DNA from: Dastarcus helophoroides
Lineage: Eukaryota > Arthropoda > Insecta > Coleoptera > Bothrideridae
Reading direction: 5' to 3'
NCBI GenBank assembly: GCA_028583605.1
Contig: CM053329.1
Span: 6,820,001-6,884,000, forward strand
Length of the DNA: 64,000 nucleotides
Below, in pieces: positions 49,108 through 59,700 of this stretch. A model generated the notes under the pieces. It saw only the letters and a program-made list of their open reading frames with translations, was not told where the DNA came from and made no database searches. A program made the position numbers and the translations under genes. Position 1 is the first letter of the stretch. Each line of letters opens with the position of its first letter.

Positions 49108-50309
49108 ACAAGGTGATTCTAAAAGTAGTGCCATAAATTCGGGATCGTATTTAAGAGCCCAAAATATGAATAAAAGTCTTTATAAACATATGTCGTAAAA
49201 CGCTTCGTTTCCGAGTTACAGGATGTGGAAGATTACTTCCTGATTAGGATTTTTTATGAATAGTGGTGAAACATGTACAGATATTTGAATGAAATTTGGC
49301 ACAACTCCATAACTTTTCGAACCATCTTCAAAAATCTAAGAACTAATTAACAGAACTTAACCAGTGGCTGGTATATCCAGAGGGGTGGTGCTTAAAACGT
49401 GCCTTATTTATTTTGTGCTTACTTGTGTCGCAGTTTAGTAACAAAAATTTAAACTAGAAAAGTTTTTACATTAAAAAAGGTACTTTTACTGTTTGATATT
49501 GTCAATGGTTTTCGAGAAAAATGCATTTTTATATCTCGATGCATTAAAAACGCTCTCCCAAAAATCCCGGATGTGACACATAGTTGGCTTTGAAATGAGG
49601 GAAAATGAAATTAGTTGAAATACACTGTTAAAACGAATTATTTTTAACTAATATTTAACTCATTTTAAGTAATATTTAAATGAAAAAATGTGTCGTAAAT
49701 ATTTAGCAAATAACGAATATAAAAATATTAGCTTTTATTTCTCAATTTCTCAAGGTCGTCCACCGGTGACAAGAAAACATGGAAATGTTAGTGCTATTTA
49801 TTTTCTTTCATTTCAATGCCAATTATGTGTTACATTCGATATTTTTGGGCGAGCGTTTTTAATGCATCTAGATATAAAAATGTACCTTACTCGAAAACCG
49901 TTGACAATATCAAATTTCAGTTAGAGTACTTTTTTTATGTAAAAATGTTTGTAGTTTATATTTTTGTTACTAAACGTTAACAAAAGTGAACACAAAAAAA
50001 AAATAAGGCACGTTTTAAGCACCACTTCTCTGGATTTACCCGCCACTGGTGGTTCAGTTATGTTAATTGATTCTTTCATTCTTTGAAAGGGCACCAAAAA
50101 GTATGAAGTTGTGTCAAATGTCATTCGATTACATGTACACGTTCCGCAACTATTAATAAAAAACTATAATCAGGAAGTAACCTTCCACACTTTGTAACTC
50201 GGTAACGAAGCATTTCACGACATATGTTCATATAGACGTTTAGTCTTATTTTGGGCTCTTGAATACAATCCTTAATTTACGGGACTACTTTAAGAATCAC
50301 CTTGTATAT
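49108..50309. repeat. 1.2-kb palindromic element with CAAGGTGATTC ends
   Basis: Left end tacaaggtgattctaaaagtagtgcc. The right end inverted is tacaaggtgattcttaaagtagtccc. Arms of roughly 550 bp match imperfectly throughout: ttaagagcccaaaat with inverted attttgggctcttga; ccagaggggtggtgcttaaaacgtgcc with inverted ggcacgttttaagcaccacttctctgg; tatctcgatgcattaaaaacgctc with inverted gagcgtttttaatgcatctagata. The centre is AT-rich. TA at both borders suggests a TA target. No protein is encoded, so this is a foldback or MITE element. The ORFs at 49688-49924 and 49921-50124 lie in the arms and are not genes. Confidence 0.8.
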
Positions 50310-50544
50310 TGTAACAAAATAGGCGCGATAATAAATTAAGCGGCAGATAAGCCATCCACAAATTTCAACAAACAATAGGTCTTATTTGCTTGTTCCTTCT
50401 AGAACCCAAACCTAACCCTTAGTTAGTTAGTTAGTTAGATAGTTAGTTAGAAGTCAATGAATAAGTTAGTTAATTAGTTCAGTTTTACAATAAAGTGGTT
50501 ACAATTCACCAAGTGTTAATCATTCGAACCGTTAACGCGCAACA
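50310..50544 (+). mobile_element. Gypsy-type solo LTR
   Basis: Starts TGTAACAAAATAGGCGCG and ends GTTAACGCGCAACA, with 4-bp direct repeats ATAT at 50306-50309 and 50545-50548. It contains a (TTAG)n run (50421-50453) and caataaagtggttacaattcac near the 3' side. It shares block order and end sequence with the minus-strand LTR at 25269-25599, but its tandem repeat uses TTAG rather than AGTC units. It lies directly beside the right end of the 1.2-kb palindrome. Confidence 0.75.
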
Positions 50545-50548
50545 ATAT

Positions 50549-51552
50549 TTTTTAATTAGTACATATTCAAGACATTTTTATTAGGTTATTTCTAGACTAA
50601 GTGCCAACTATTTACATCATTTCAACAATATGCTCTAAAGAATACACCAATGCATAGATCTAAAAAAATTAAATCTTAATCAGAAATAAATATTCCTATA
50701 GTTTTAAAATTAGTTTAAATATAAGCATTTTTCAGCTTTTATTGTATATGATCCCGAATAGCAGTTAGGTATTAAAACAAACTAAAAGCCACGTAAAGTT
50801 TCTAACACGCATGGCAGTGATAACGTTTCATCAAAAGTAAATCCTTTGATAAATTTAAAAAATATTTGCCATTTGAATTTATTTGCAAATATATTCCGAT
50901 TAATTTCCACAAAATGTCCTCAAGTTCGATGTTAAATCCTATCCGAATGCCATTTTACGCTCTAAAATCTACTTTACCGACGGCATTTACTACGAAATAG
51001 TATCAAATCTCGTTTAGAATAGATAATCGAGTCGCTAACAGTTTTCCGCCAACGCTTAAACCCAAGATCGTCTTGTGCACATTTAATGTCATCTCTTAAG
51101 GGAAATATTTTTATACCAAAACAACTCCGGCTTTAGTGATGACTCTGATGTAGTTCCTGTTTTGAGATCTATCCACTAAAAGGATGCATCCAAGCGAAAT
51201 GAGCTACAAATGAAATAGCTTCCAGGACGGTCGCTTTTTGCAAACCATCTTGAGTCGAAACTCTATAAACTTTGAAAATGAAACGCATTTAGGTGATTAC
51301 CATTTCGACATAGCGATGAATTAAGAACTTTATAAATAAACTATATTGAAACAATTTCTCAATTCACTTAACGTGTATTAAAATTGGGTTTAAACTCGGT
51401 AAAGTTTCCGTTGCCATGCTATTAAATTAAGCATATGCTTTTAGTTAATAAAACAGTTCTATCTATTTGTACGATTATTCGGACGATAGAAAGGGTTTCT
51501 CCAAAATATACTTTTGCCAAGGAAGAGAAAATAAGAAATGGTAATTATTTTT
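50549..51552. other. No recognisable gene
   Basis: AT-rich. No coding or repeat signal recognised. Confidence 0.4.
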
Positions 51553-52066
51553 GGTGAAACGCACTGGTCGTTCGTTATTTTCAAAAATTGAAAAACAAAT
51601 AGTGTCCCTTGAAACCAAGAAAGATTAAAACACCCAACAGAGGTTGGGAAACCTAACGCGTTTCGATAGCCAGGCTATCATCTTCACCTAATCCCAAAAT
51701 TAACGCTTATGCACTAAAAGTATTCACTTCGTGCATAATCGACCACATTCGAACGCGCATGCACATTTAATCGTACAATTCGTGGTGTTACAATTCCTTA
51801 TTTATCAACCTTAACTATTTTTAACAGAGATGAGTGGCCTAAAGACTCAGCGCAACCATTCATAAAGTTGTCTCCAGACTTATGGATGGCTAAGCTTTCA
51901 CTAGCATAAAATTCTTATTTACTACTCTTAACAGTTTAATGTGATTATCTATCCTAGGATCTAATACAAAAGCATGTCGAGCCACGCTTGACTTCTTAGT
52001 TCTTCTGTACCTCAAATGAGCCAAATGCTCCTTCAGTCGGATTTTAAGAGTTCGTTTAGTTTGCGC
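51553..52066 (-). pseudogene. Penelope-like element fragment: endonuclease end and 3' tail
   Basis: The minus strand encodes, in broken frames, KIRLKEHLAH, LRYRRTKKSSVARHAF and the end of the endonuclease, followed by the shared tail. It carries a hammerhead-like motif (51647-51687). The segment starts abruptly at about 52066, where the DNA switches into a plus-strand PLE copy (gctgggcctttaggcc…), forming an inverted pair. Confidence 0.8.
51647..51687 (-). ncRNA. Hammerhead-like motif in the PLE tail (partial)
   Basis: Minus strand: GGTGAAGA (the CT of CTGAAGA altered), T, helix GATAGC-CTG-GCTATC, GAAA, then CGCGTT giving the palindrome ACGCGT. Helix II is perfect, but the first core nucleotides and upstream stem I are lost by a small deletion relative to the 31-kb copy. 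Confidence 0.5.
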
Positions 52067-52139
52067 TGGGCCTTTAGGCCACTCATCTCTGTTAAAAATA
52101 GTTAAGGTCGATCATGCACGAAGTGAATATTCCTAGTTA
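52067..52139 (+). mobile_element. Plus-strand PLE fragment, left part (continues at 59548)
   Basis: gctgggcctttaggccactc … ttaaggtcgatcatgcacgaagtgaatattcctagt matches the PLE endonuclease end joined to the tail, with about 70 bp deleted between ttaaggt and cgatcatgc. It is cut by the hAT element and continues at 59548 as tcctagtatatgagggttaa. Confidence 0.75.
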
Positions 52140-53503
52140 CAGGGATGGCGACCCAATGGCACGCCTGCCGCAAGTGGCACGTTTCGAAATTTTGATGGCA
52201 CGCACAAAAACAAAATTATTTTTTTTATAAGTTATCTTTTTTGATAGAAATGAATTATGAATTATTAATCTACACTTAATTTGTATTACTGAATACCGAT
52301 CTTAGTATGTTAACTAGAACCGTCAAATTATACATTTTATTATTAAATTATAGCATGAATTCTCTCGAAGTATATAAAGAAGCACATTGGATAAAATTTT
52401 TTGCGTATCCAGTTTCGCCTTCTAATGTTAGTGAATGTTGTTGCCGTCGCAGCGCTCGAATCAGATGACAGACTGCATTAGTCTTTTTTTGTAAACCGTT
52501 GTCTTTGAAACTTCAGTGACTTGTTAAAAAATATAACCGTTTATTGTGTAAATAGATATAGTGTTATTTTTAGGTGAATATTTTTACATGTTATTTCATA
52601 TTTTATATTCTGCATTCGTTTGCGAGAACATATTGCGTCACGACTAAAGTTTTAACTTGTAACAACCTTAAGGTATTAAAAGTTACTAAACTTATAATTT
52701 ATTTTGCTTATTTTTGAACAATAATATATTTTAATATTATGGTAAATTATTTTATCCTTAAATCAATGTAAAATATAGAAATGATTATTAAAATTAAAAA
52801 TTAACATTACCTTGAATTAATATATTATTTATTATTTTCTTGTGTTGGTAACATTTTTAGTACTTTAATATGTGACGAAATATGTCCTTGCAAACGAATG
52901 CAAAATAAATTATTTATTTTATAACAATATTATTAAAATATATATTTTTAGAATTTCTTATTATGGCTAGTTCAATGAAAAAATTGAAATTATCCGAAAT
53001 ATGTAGTAGCAGAGAATTCCAAGCTTGGTGGACCGATAGATACGGTATGATTGAACAGTAAAGCAATTTGTATTTTATGTTCTAAAACTGTAGTCTGTAG
53101 AACATCTTCAGTAAAGCGGCATTATGAAACCCAACATAAAAGTGCCTTAAAAAATAAAAATGCTCAAACTACTTCTTTAATGAAATATATTGGAACTCAA
53201 TTAAACACCACTGCTGCTTCTTATCAAGTTTCAAAAAATATTGCTCAATATGCGAAACCTTTTAATGAAGGCGAATTTTAACATTGGAAATGTTTATGTT
53301 GAGATATGGGGTGAAGTTTCGGGTTTTCGTTCAAGCTTGAAGAACAAGGTGTCGGTCGGTCGGACATACTCGGATCACCAGTCGAGCGCTCTCGGCGTCG
53401 AGAGGCCGAAATAAAAACTATGAGAGAATGTTAAGTTTACAGTTCACCGCAGTGCACCATATTCGTTTAACCCAGTGACGTTTCATTGGATAAGGCTATC
53501 AGC

Positions 53504-53740
53504 TATGGATATTAAGAGTATGAAAAATAGCGAAAAGTGTAAGACATATTGAGAGCGTAAAAAACGTTTACGAGAGATTGAAAATAGAGAATCTAGTGAG
53601 TTAAGTACGAAAACACCACTAACAAAAACTGAACACAGTAGGCGGTATTGTGAGCATGTAAAGATGCGCAAACTTAAAAGTTCTGAAGTTTACACGGGTT
53701 ACCCAAGTCAGCGGCCCTTTAGTGAGGGGTTATAATTCCA
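53504..53740 (+). pseudogene. Short basic ORF, broken, unknown function
   Basis: Reads MDIKSMKNSEKCKTY, stop, ERKKRLREIENRESSEL, STKTPLTKTEHSRRYCEHVK, MRKLKSSEVYTGY. Repeated R/K-x2-Y and ER-K motifs resemble the basic N-terminal repeats (…AERCRxYRxR…) of some mobile-element proteins. I cannot name a family. Confidence 0.3.
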
Positions 53741-54039
53741 TTATTATGCTGTAAACTCTTACCCTAAATCCAATTCACGTACTGTCTTGAAGTACTCAGT
53801 AAACGAATGTGGTAAAATATCTGCACTTATAATTTTTACGGCTCAAATAAATGTAGATTACTTTTACAATAAAGTTGACAAATTTTTGCTTGTAGATTAA
53901 ATATATTTTAATATTTCATTGTTTTCGCTTTGTATTAAAATATTTCTTTCAAGAGCCATGAGCATAGATGCCTTAATATTATTTTGATTTAAATTATTTC
54001 GTAGTCTATTTGGTTATACGAGTATATTTCAATTTTAAA

Positions 54040-55240
54040 AATAATCTTTCAGAAGAAACTTGGCTAATGGAAATTGTAAATTTAGAAAAGATAAACATTG
54101 CAGAAATAACCTTAAAAATAGAAAAAAGTCGAAAGAAAAATATTTGAATATTCAAGTTTTCACTCGAAATCTCAAGTCGAATACTTCGATATTAAGGTCG
54201 AAAATAAAAAAAAAAATAGCTAAATAAGGCCAAAATTTTGAATTCAGAAAAGTTGCGAGAAAAATAGTAAAATAAATAGACAATTTTAGGAAAATATTCC
54301 AGGATTTCAAAAAATTCATAATGTTCTAAAATTTCAAAACATAGGTCAACATTTTGAGGTTCAAGATAAAACTTTGCAACTAAATCAAAATCATTTGAAA
54401 AAAATTAAAATATTTCATTTAAAGTCAAGATTTTAAATAAATGACTTGTGTTCTTAAAAAAAAATTTTGATTAAATGTAAAACCTTAAAAATATAAAATT
54501 AAAGCTTTAACACTGGTTGAAACCTTTATTGTAAGAGTAGAAAGTAAAGTTTAAATTTTGGGATTTTAAAATTTGAGGCAACCCACCACTCATGATTTAA
54601 TAAAAAAGGGGGTTTTAAATTTCGAAAAAAAAGTTGACGTTTCACAATTTCGATAAAAAATCTTGAGTTTTCGATTTTATATATTTGTAATATAAAGAAT
54701 TTTTTAGGCTGAGGTCAAAATTTCGAAAATAAGTCAAAATCTTTAGAAATATTTAGAATTTATTATTTAACATAAAAATTTTAAACAAAACATAAATATT
54801 TATTGATAGTTCAATTAAAATAAATGACATTTTGAAAGGTTGAGGAATTTTGTAAAAAAGTCATAATTTCAAGAAAATACGCTATATTTATTTTTTTAAT
54901 GCAACAACTTGGGTTAGACTCGCAAGACTGATGTTGAAATTTTGAATCCGTTTGAAATTCGAAGTTTTAAGAAAAAACACAAAAATTGCAAGTTTGATGT
55001 AAAAATTTAAAAAAGTCGAAATTGTGGAAAAAATTTATTAAATTTCGGAAAAGTCCAAAATTTGTGTTTATAATTATTTTGAAAGCATAAACGCATAATT
55101 TTGTAAAGAAGAGTAAAAATTTGGAGAGAGTACTTCAAATCTATTTTTGACAAATTTTCGACATTTTGAGTTTCGTTCAAATGAAAAAGTCAATAAGTTG
55201 ACAATAAAAATTTTTTATGAAAGTAAATCCCAAAGAAATT
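54040..55240. repeat. Degenerate AT-rich low-complexity block
   Basis: Long run of words such as aaaattttga, tcgaaaat, gtcaaaattt and tcaagat without a fixed period. Same texture as 1800-2480 and 59700-60480. No coding potential. Confidence 0.45.
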
Positions 55241-56340
55241 ATCAGTGATTGACAACTGCAAGGTTTTAATACATTTGAATTGCTATCATAACAAACTTTC
55301 TGATGGAAAATTCTCATTTTTTGGATGTAGAATGGAAATTGTTACTGCTCTAGACTGTTTTATAAATTTGTGTATCTTAGTAATTCAAATCATCGTAAAA
55401 ACGTGAAAGAAAATAGATTTCAGGAGGATTTTCTTTAGATTAGAAAATTTTAACCTCGCTGGATAAATAAGACGTCAAAATTACCCTTGAGGGATCAACC
55501 AAAATAATCAATAAGTAATCGAGTGCCGGGTTCGCTACGTTCTCTTCTAAAAAAAAAGTAGAGCACACTTGATACATTTGAACATCCGATAAAACTGTAA
55601 CTGACATAAATTGAAATGTATTATTATTAAACGGCGCGAGTATAATTAAATACCATATATGTTGCTAAATTAAAGCCCTTATCGCTTCCCATTTTCGTTT
55701 TTAGATTCATCTAAGTGTTCAGTTCATTACGACAAGCGTATTTTTGATATTAAGAAATTTCATTATCTTTGCGATTCTGTGGAGGGAGATTCAAGTGACA
55801 TTATTGAATCATTGTCAGTATCAGCTAATTATTATTATTATTAATTAGTTATGCAAGATCGCTTTAAAATAAAAGAACAGGTCCAACTGTCCTAAACATT
55901 TTTTAATTCACAAAAACCACACAACCCGGTCTAAGACAACTAATTAACTGTATTAAAGGTTTTAGAGCTTTCGGCAAAAAAAGTGAATTAATTTTATTTA
56001 TTCCCATAATAGCCGAAAAATTAAACGATCATGCAAAGCGAAAATGGCAATCAGTACAACCAGTACAGCTCTAGTTTTAATTAGAAATAGGTGCAGTAAC
56101 TTTAAACAATGTCCAGCGTTGTTAAATCCAGGGTGTCGAGCTAACATCATTACTTCAGCATTAGTTTAAAAATTGTAATTTTCTTTAAAAGAGTTTGAAG
56201 TAATGTACCATATGAATCAAATCACATCTAAACGAATTCACGTGTGATCTGGAGTAAGATAAACAAAATCACAGAACCGATGATCCTGATTTCAATGCGA
56301 AATAATCTAAATAGATTTATTAACTGAAACAAGTGTGTAG

Positions 56341-57070
56341 TATGAGGTGCCGTTCAGGACATAATAATTTTTTATGAATATTTAATAAATCAAACAATTT
56401 ATATTAAATTTGAAATTATATATTATTTCTTTCTTGCAGTATATTTAATTTTAAAGAATATGGATATTTTAATCTTCTGTGAAAAATTTTATATAAATAT
56501 TCTTAAATATCTCTTATAAAGATTTTATGTGATTTCAAAAATATTTATATAAAGTGTGATATATCAAACCACCGTAGCGGGCGCTAGAAGCGCTGGAACT
56601 TAAATTAAGGTTTGAAACTTTTATTATTTTATTATTTATTTATTTATTTATTATTATTTTGTTATTATTATTATTATTAGCAGCATGCTGTCACTTTTTA
56701 TGTCAGATTTTAGTGCTATTGATAAATATGTAAATATAATCAAGATTCAGGTGGCGACAACGAAAAATAAAATTGATATATAAATAATACCATACTCCAT
56801 GCCCGATTCGTGCGGCTACTATCGCCTCTCACGGTCGTTTCATGTATCGCAGTTTATATAAATATTTTTAAAACCACATAAAACTTTCATATAAAATATT
56901 TAAATAGATTTATGTAAAATTTCTATCAGGAGAATATAAATATTCATTTTTACAGAAATGAAGTATATTTCAAGAACGAAACTATATATAATTTAAAATT
57001 TTACATACATATATTGTTTGATTTATTAAATATTCATGAAAAATAATTATGTTGTGAACGGCGCCTCATA
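56341..57070. repeat. 730-bp foldback/MITE element
   Basis: Left end tatgaggtgccgttcaggac. The right end inverted is tatgaggcgccgttcacaac. The arms continue: ataattttttatgaatattt, aataaatcaaacaattta, matched by inverted ataattatttttcatgaata and aataaatcaaacaatata. Flanks gtgtag and gtgtac suggest a 5-6-bp duplication. The centre has a short GC-rich motif (ccgtagcgggcgctagaagcgc, split here: ccgtagcggg / cgctagaagcgc) and a TTAT/ATT microsatellite (56617-56681). No protein is encoded. Confidence 0.75.
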
Positions 57071-59547
57071 GTGTACTGTTCCTTCGAATATTTAACAACA
57101 ATCAATTTAAATACCCTAATAGTGATCGACATCGGCAGTTCAGATTTCTAGCCCAATATTCGGAATGCAGTAGACCCGTCTAAAAATGTTTGGAAGGTGT
57201 TATCGGAAAATCAATTTTGGCGAACTATAGAGTACTTCTCCCTTATAGTCCGAAACTTTTTGAAAAAGAGCATCTTGTAATTTGAATAATTACATATAAA
57301 AATGATGAGATAAAATCTATACTTAAGATTATACAATATTAAACTTCACGAATTAAGCAACAACAAAATAATAATAATAATAATAAATAACACAAGGTTT
57401 ATTACAGAATTAACGTAATACGTATTGTTGTAAATCAATACATATTTTATATAATTATTATTATTTACTACTTCGAAGATACATAGATAATTGTCGTGGT
57501 GAATTACAAGGGATGTCGGATAAAACAAGGGTCTTCGTCACTAAGATTCTAGCCTTAATAATCTAAATAAATAAAGGTTTCATATTTCAACACGATCGGT
57601 AAAGAGGTTATGAAATGATTAATTAAATTATTTTTTATAACAACTTTGAAAGTCTGCAATTCGAAAAGTAAACATTTTTTATTAATTTTTTTTCGTAATT
57701 CGTATTTATTTATCATTCCGAATCAACTTCCAACGTTGTCTTTGAAATTTGTAAATACCCTGTATAACCTTGTATGTTAAATAAAGTGTTAATTATGTTT
57801 CTCTTTGGTGTTATCATTTCCAATGTCTCCGTTGGTTGCAAGGATTGCGAAATCTGTGAATTTTTAAAGGATGCTTGGCTGCAATGTGCACCATACTTAT
57901 TCGATGATTTTGAAAACAAAGAAAAAATTATCCAAAGAATTAAAGACATGCCGATAGCTAGGCATATAGTGAAAGAGAGAATTTTGGGTGACGGAAAATG
58001 TCAATTTCCAACAAAAAATTCATATATTCTTGGGATTTTATATCCATTTGCCTTGACGAGTCTACCGACGTAACAGGCTCTGTTCGCTTAGCAATTTTTG
58101 TACGTTATTTTGTTCAAAACAATATTAAAGAAGAGTTAATAAGTTTATCAACATTAACAACAACAACAAAAGGATTAGACATTTGTAATGCAGTTATAGA
58201 TGCATTGGAAAAAAGAGAAATATGTCCTTCTAAAATTGTGTCACTTACAACTGACGGTGCCCGCAGCTTAACTGAACGGGAAAATGAATTTATAAATTTA
58301 TTTAGAAAACGTATTGGACACACAATTCTTGATTTTTATTGCATTATTCACCAACAAGCGTTATGTGCCAAAACAGGTTTAAAAATGTTTGATATTTTGA
58401 CTTTTGTAACAAAATTAGTCAATTTTATATCAGCACGAGCACTAAATAAAAGAAAATTTCAAGAATTGTTAAACGAAGTAAACTCGTGGTACAATAGCTT
58501 ACTTTTAAACAATAATGTATCCTGGTTAAGCCTCGGAAATGTTTTGCAAAGATTTGAAGATTATTTCTAAATAATGAGAACATTATTGACCAATACAATC
58601 AATTATTGAATGTAGAAAGGCCAGCAAAGTTATATTTTTTCACTGGTTTATGCTCTTACTTAAATGAATTAAATATAAAACTACAAGGTGTTCATAAAAC
58701 AGTCATTATAATGTTTGACTTAATCAAAGCGTTCTAAGTCAAATTACAGATTTTTAATCGTGATATTCTTTCAAATTCATATAAATATTTTCCGAATACA
58801 AAAAAAAAAATTTCTGTAAGTGAATGTCACGAAAAGCCAAATGAAGAGTCATTAACGAAATAGTTTTCAATGGAAATTTAATCCCTGATTCAGGAATTTT
58901 CTGCAAGATTTACGCTGTTTAAAGAATTTGAAAGAACTTTAAAATTTATTTTATATCCTGATACAATACCATTTGAAAAATTAAATTTAAAAGTCCTTGA
59001 GTGGTTAAATTTTAATGAATTAGAACTGAAATTAGTTGAATTTCAGTCAAGTACCATATGGAACCAGAAATTTGTTGATTTAAGAAATGATTTAGAAATT
59101 ATTGAAAGTAATTGATTATTGAATAAAATAGATAAAATTGCGTAAGATGAAATTCTAACTACATGGAATTCAATTCCTGAGACACGTTTAATTGTTTAAA
59201 AATATTTGCAAAGGCAATTTTATCAATATTTTCATCGACGTGGGCATGTGAATCTCTATTTTCAGAATTAAATTTTATAAAAAATAAATATAGGAATAGA
59301 ATGACGGATGAGTCAAGCAATTGTTTTTAACGTGAATTTTGTTTCTAGCATATTGCTTTTTGTAAAACATTGATTAATAAAACATTGTCTAAAAAAGAAT
59401 TGCTTTTATTTGTTTATTTAATTATACTTACGTATAGTTTCACCACGCTAACATCTCGAATGAAATTTTATTGTGGCACGTTACCTATTTAAAAAAGAAT
59501 TTTTATGACTTTGTGGCACGGACATCAAAAAAGGTTCGCCATCCCTG

Positions 59548-59700
59548 TCCTAGTATATGAGGGTTAATTTTAGAATTAGATGTTACTGTCTCTCTGAAGA
59601 TGATAGCTTGGCTATCAAAACGCATTAGAACAACCTCTGTTGTGTTTTTTAATCTTTCTTGGTTTCGGGGAATAAGATTTGTATTTCAATGTTAATTATT
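59548..59700 (+). mobile_element. Plus-strand PLE fragment, right part (3' tail)
   Basis: tcctagtatatgagggttaattttagaatt … aacctctgttgtg … aatctttcttggtttcgggg is the PLE tail, continuing the piece at 52067-52139 across the hAT element. It pairs in inverted orientation with the tail at 51553-51800. Confidence 0.8.
59590..59630 (+). ncRNA. Hammerhead-like motif in the PLE tail (mutated)
   Basis: TCTCT, CTGAAGA at 59594-59600, one extra T, helix GATAGC-TTG-GCTATC, then AAAA in place of GAAA, then CGCATT in place of CGCGTT. The following AGAA pairs partly with the CTCT before the core. Two conserved positions (G12 and the palindrome) are altered, so cleavage is unlikely in this copy. Confidence 0.5.

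Larger units (their letters stand above)
53281..57857. other. 4.6-kb composite insertion in the hAT gene, type unknown
   Basis: Bounded by gaatttta (53273-53280) and gaattttta (57858-57866), a probable duplication of about 8 bp with one indel. The hAT protein reads straight across (NEGEF / EFLKDA). The left end begins acattggaaatg; an inverted copy of that word (catttccaatgt) lies about 30 bp inside the right end. It contains a GC-rich patch with tcggtcggtcgg (53350-53420), a basic frame at about 53510-53740, AT-rich low-complexity DNA, a 730-bp foldback element and short microsatellites ((ATT)n at 55838, (AAT)n at 57368). I cannot classify the outer element. Confidence 0.55.
52963..59340 (+). 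pseudogene. hAT transposase (BED finger, catalytic core, C-terminus), split and frameshifted
   Basis: ATG at 52963: MASSMKKLKLSEICSSREFQ, WWTDRYGMIEQ. After a frameshift comes the BED finger (53051-53281): CILCSKTVVCR, SVKRHYETQHK (C-x2-C and H-x5-H), ending AKPFNEGEF. After the insertion it continues at 57858: EFLKDAWLQCAPYLFDDFE, IIQRIKDMPIARHIVKERI. After another frameshift (58030-58570): ICLDESTDVTGSVRLAIFVR (first catalytic D region), IVSLTTDGARSLTERE (second D), YCIIHQQALCAKTGL, WLSLGNVLQRFEDYF. Stops interrupt the 3' part, which ends FSSTWACESLFSELNFIKNK, YRNRMTDESSN, the hAT dimerisation region. The order matches GTF2IRD2/ZBED-like hAT-Buster transposases. Confidence 0.9.
52140..59547 (+). 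mobile_element. hAT element (Buster-like) nested in a PLE and itself interrupted
   Basis: Left end cagggatggcgacccaatgg. The right end inverted is cagggatggcgaacctttt. Both sides carry near-terminal ggcacg words. The flanks are tcctagtt (52131-52138, plus one extra base) and tcctagta (59548-59555), an 8-bp duplication of the nnnTAnnn form. The transposase runs left to right and is split by a 4.58-kb insertion at 53281-57857. Without it the element would be about 2.8 kb. Confidence 0.85.

Noticed and set aside
49688..50124. ORFs in the 1.2-kb palindrome as genes
   Set aside because: They lie in the imperfect inverted arms, have no motif and are explained by the foldback structure.
50415..50460. 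TTAG repeat as interstitial telomere (TTAGG)n
   Set aside because: The unit is TTAG, not TTAGG, and it sits inside a solo LTR.
57774..58073. MLNKVLIMFLFGVIISNVSVG as a signal peptide of a secreted protein
   Set aside because: The hydrophobic start is encoded by the right end of the insertion. The rest of the frame is hAT transposase.
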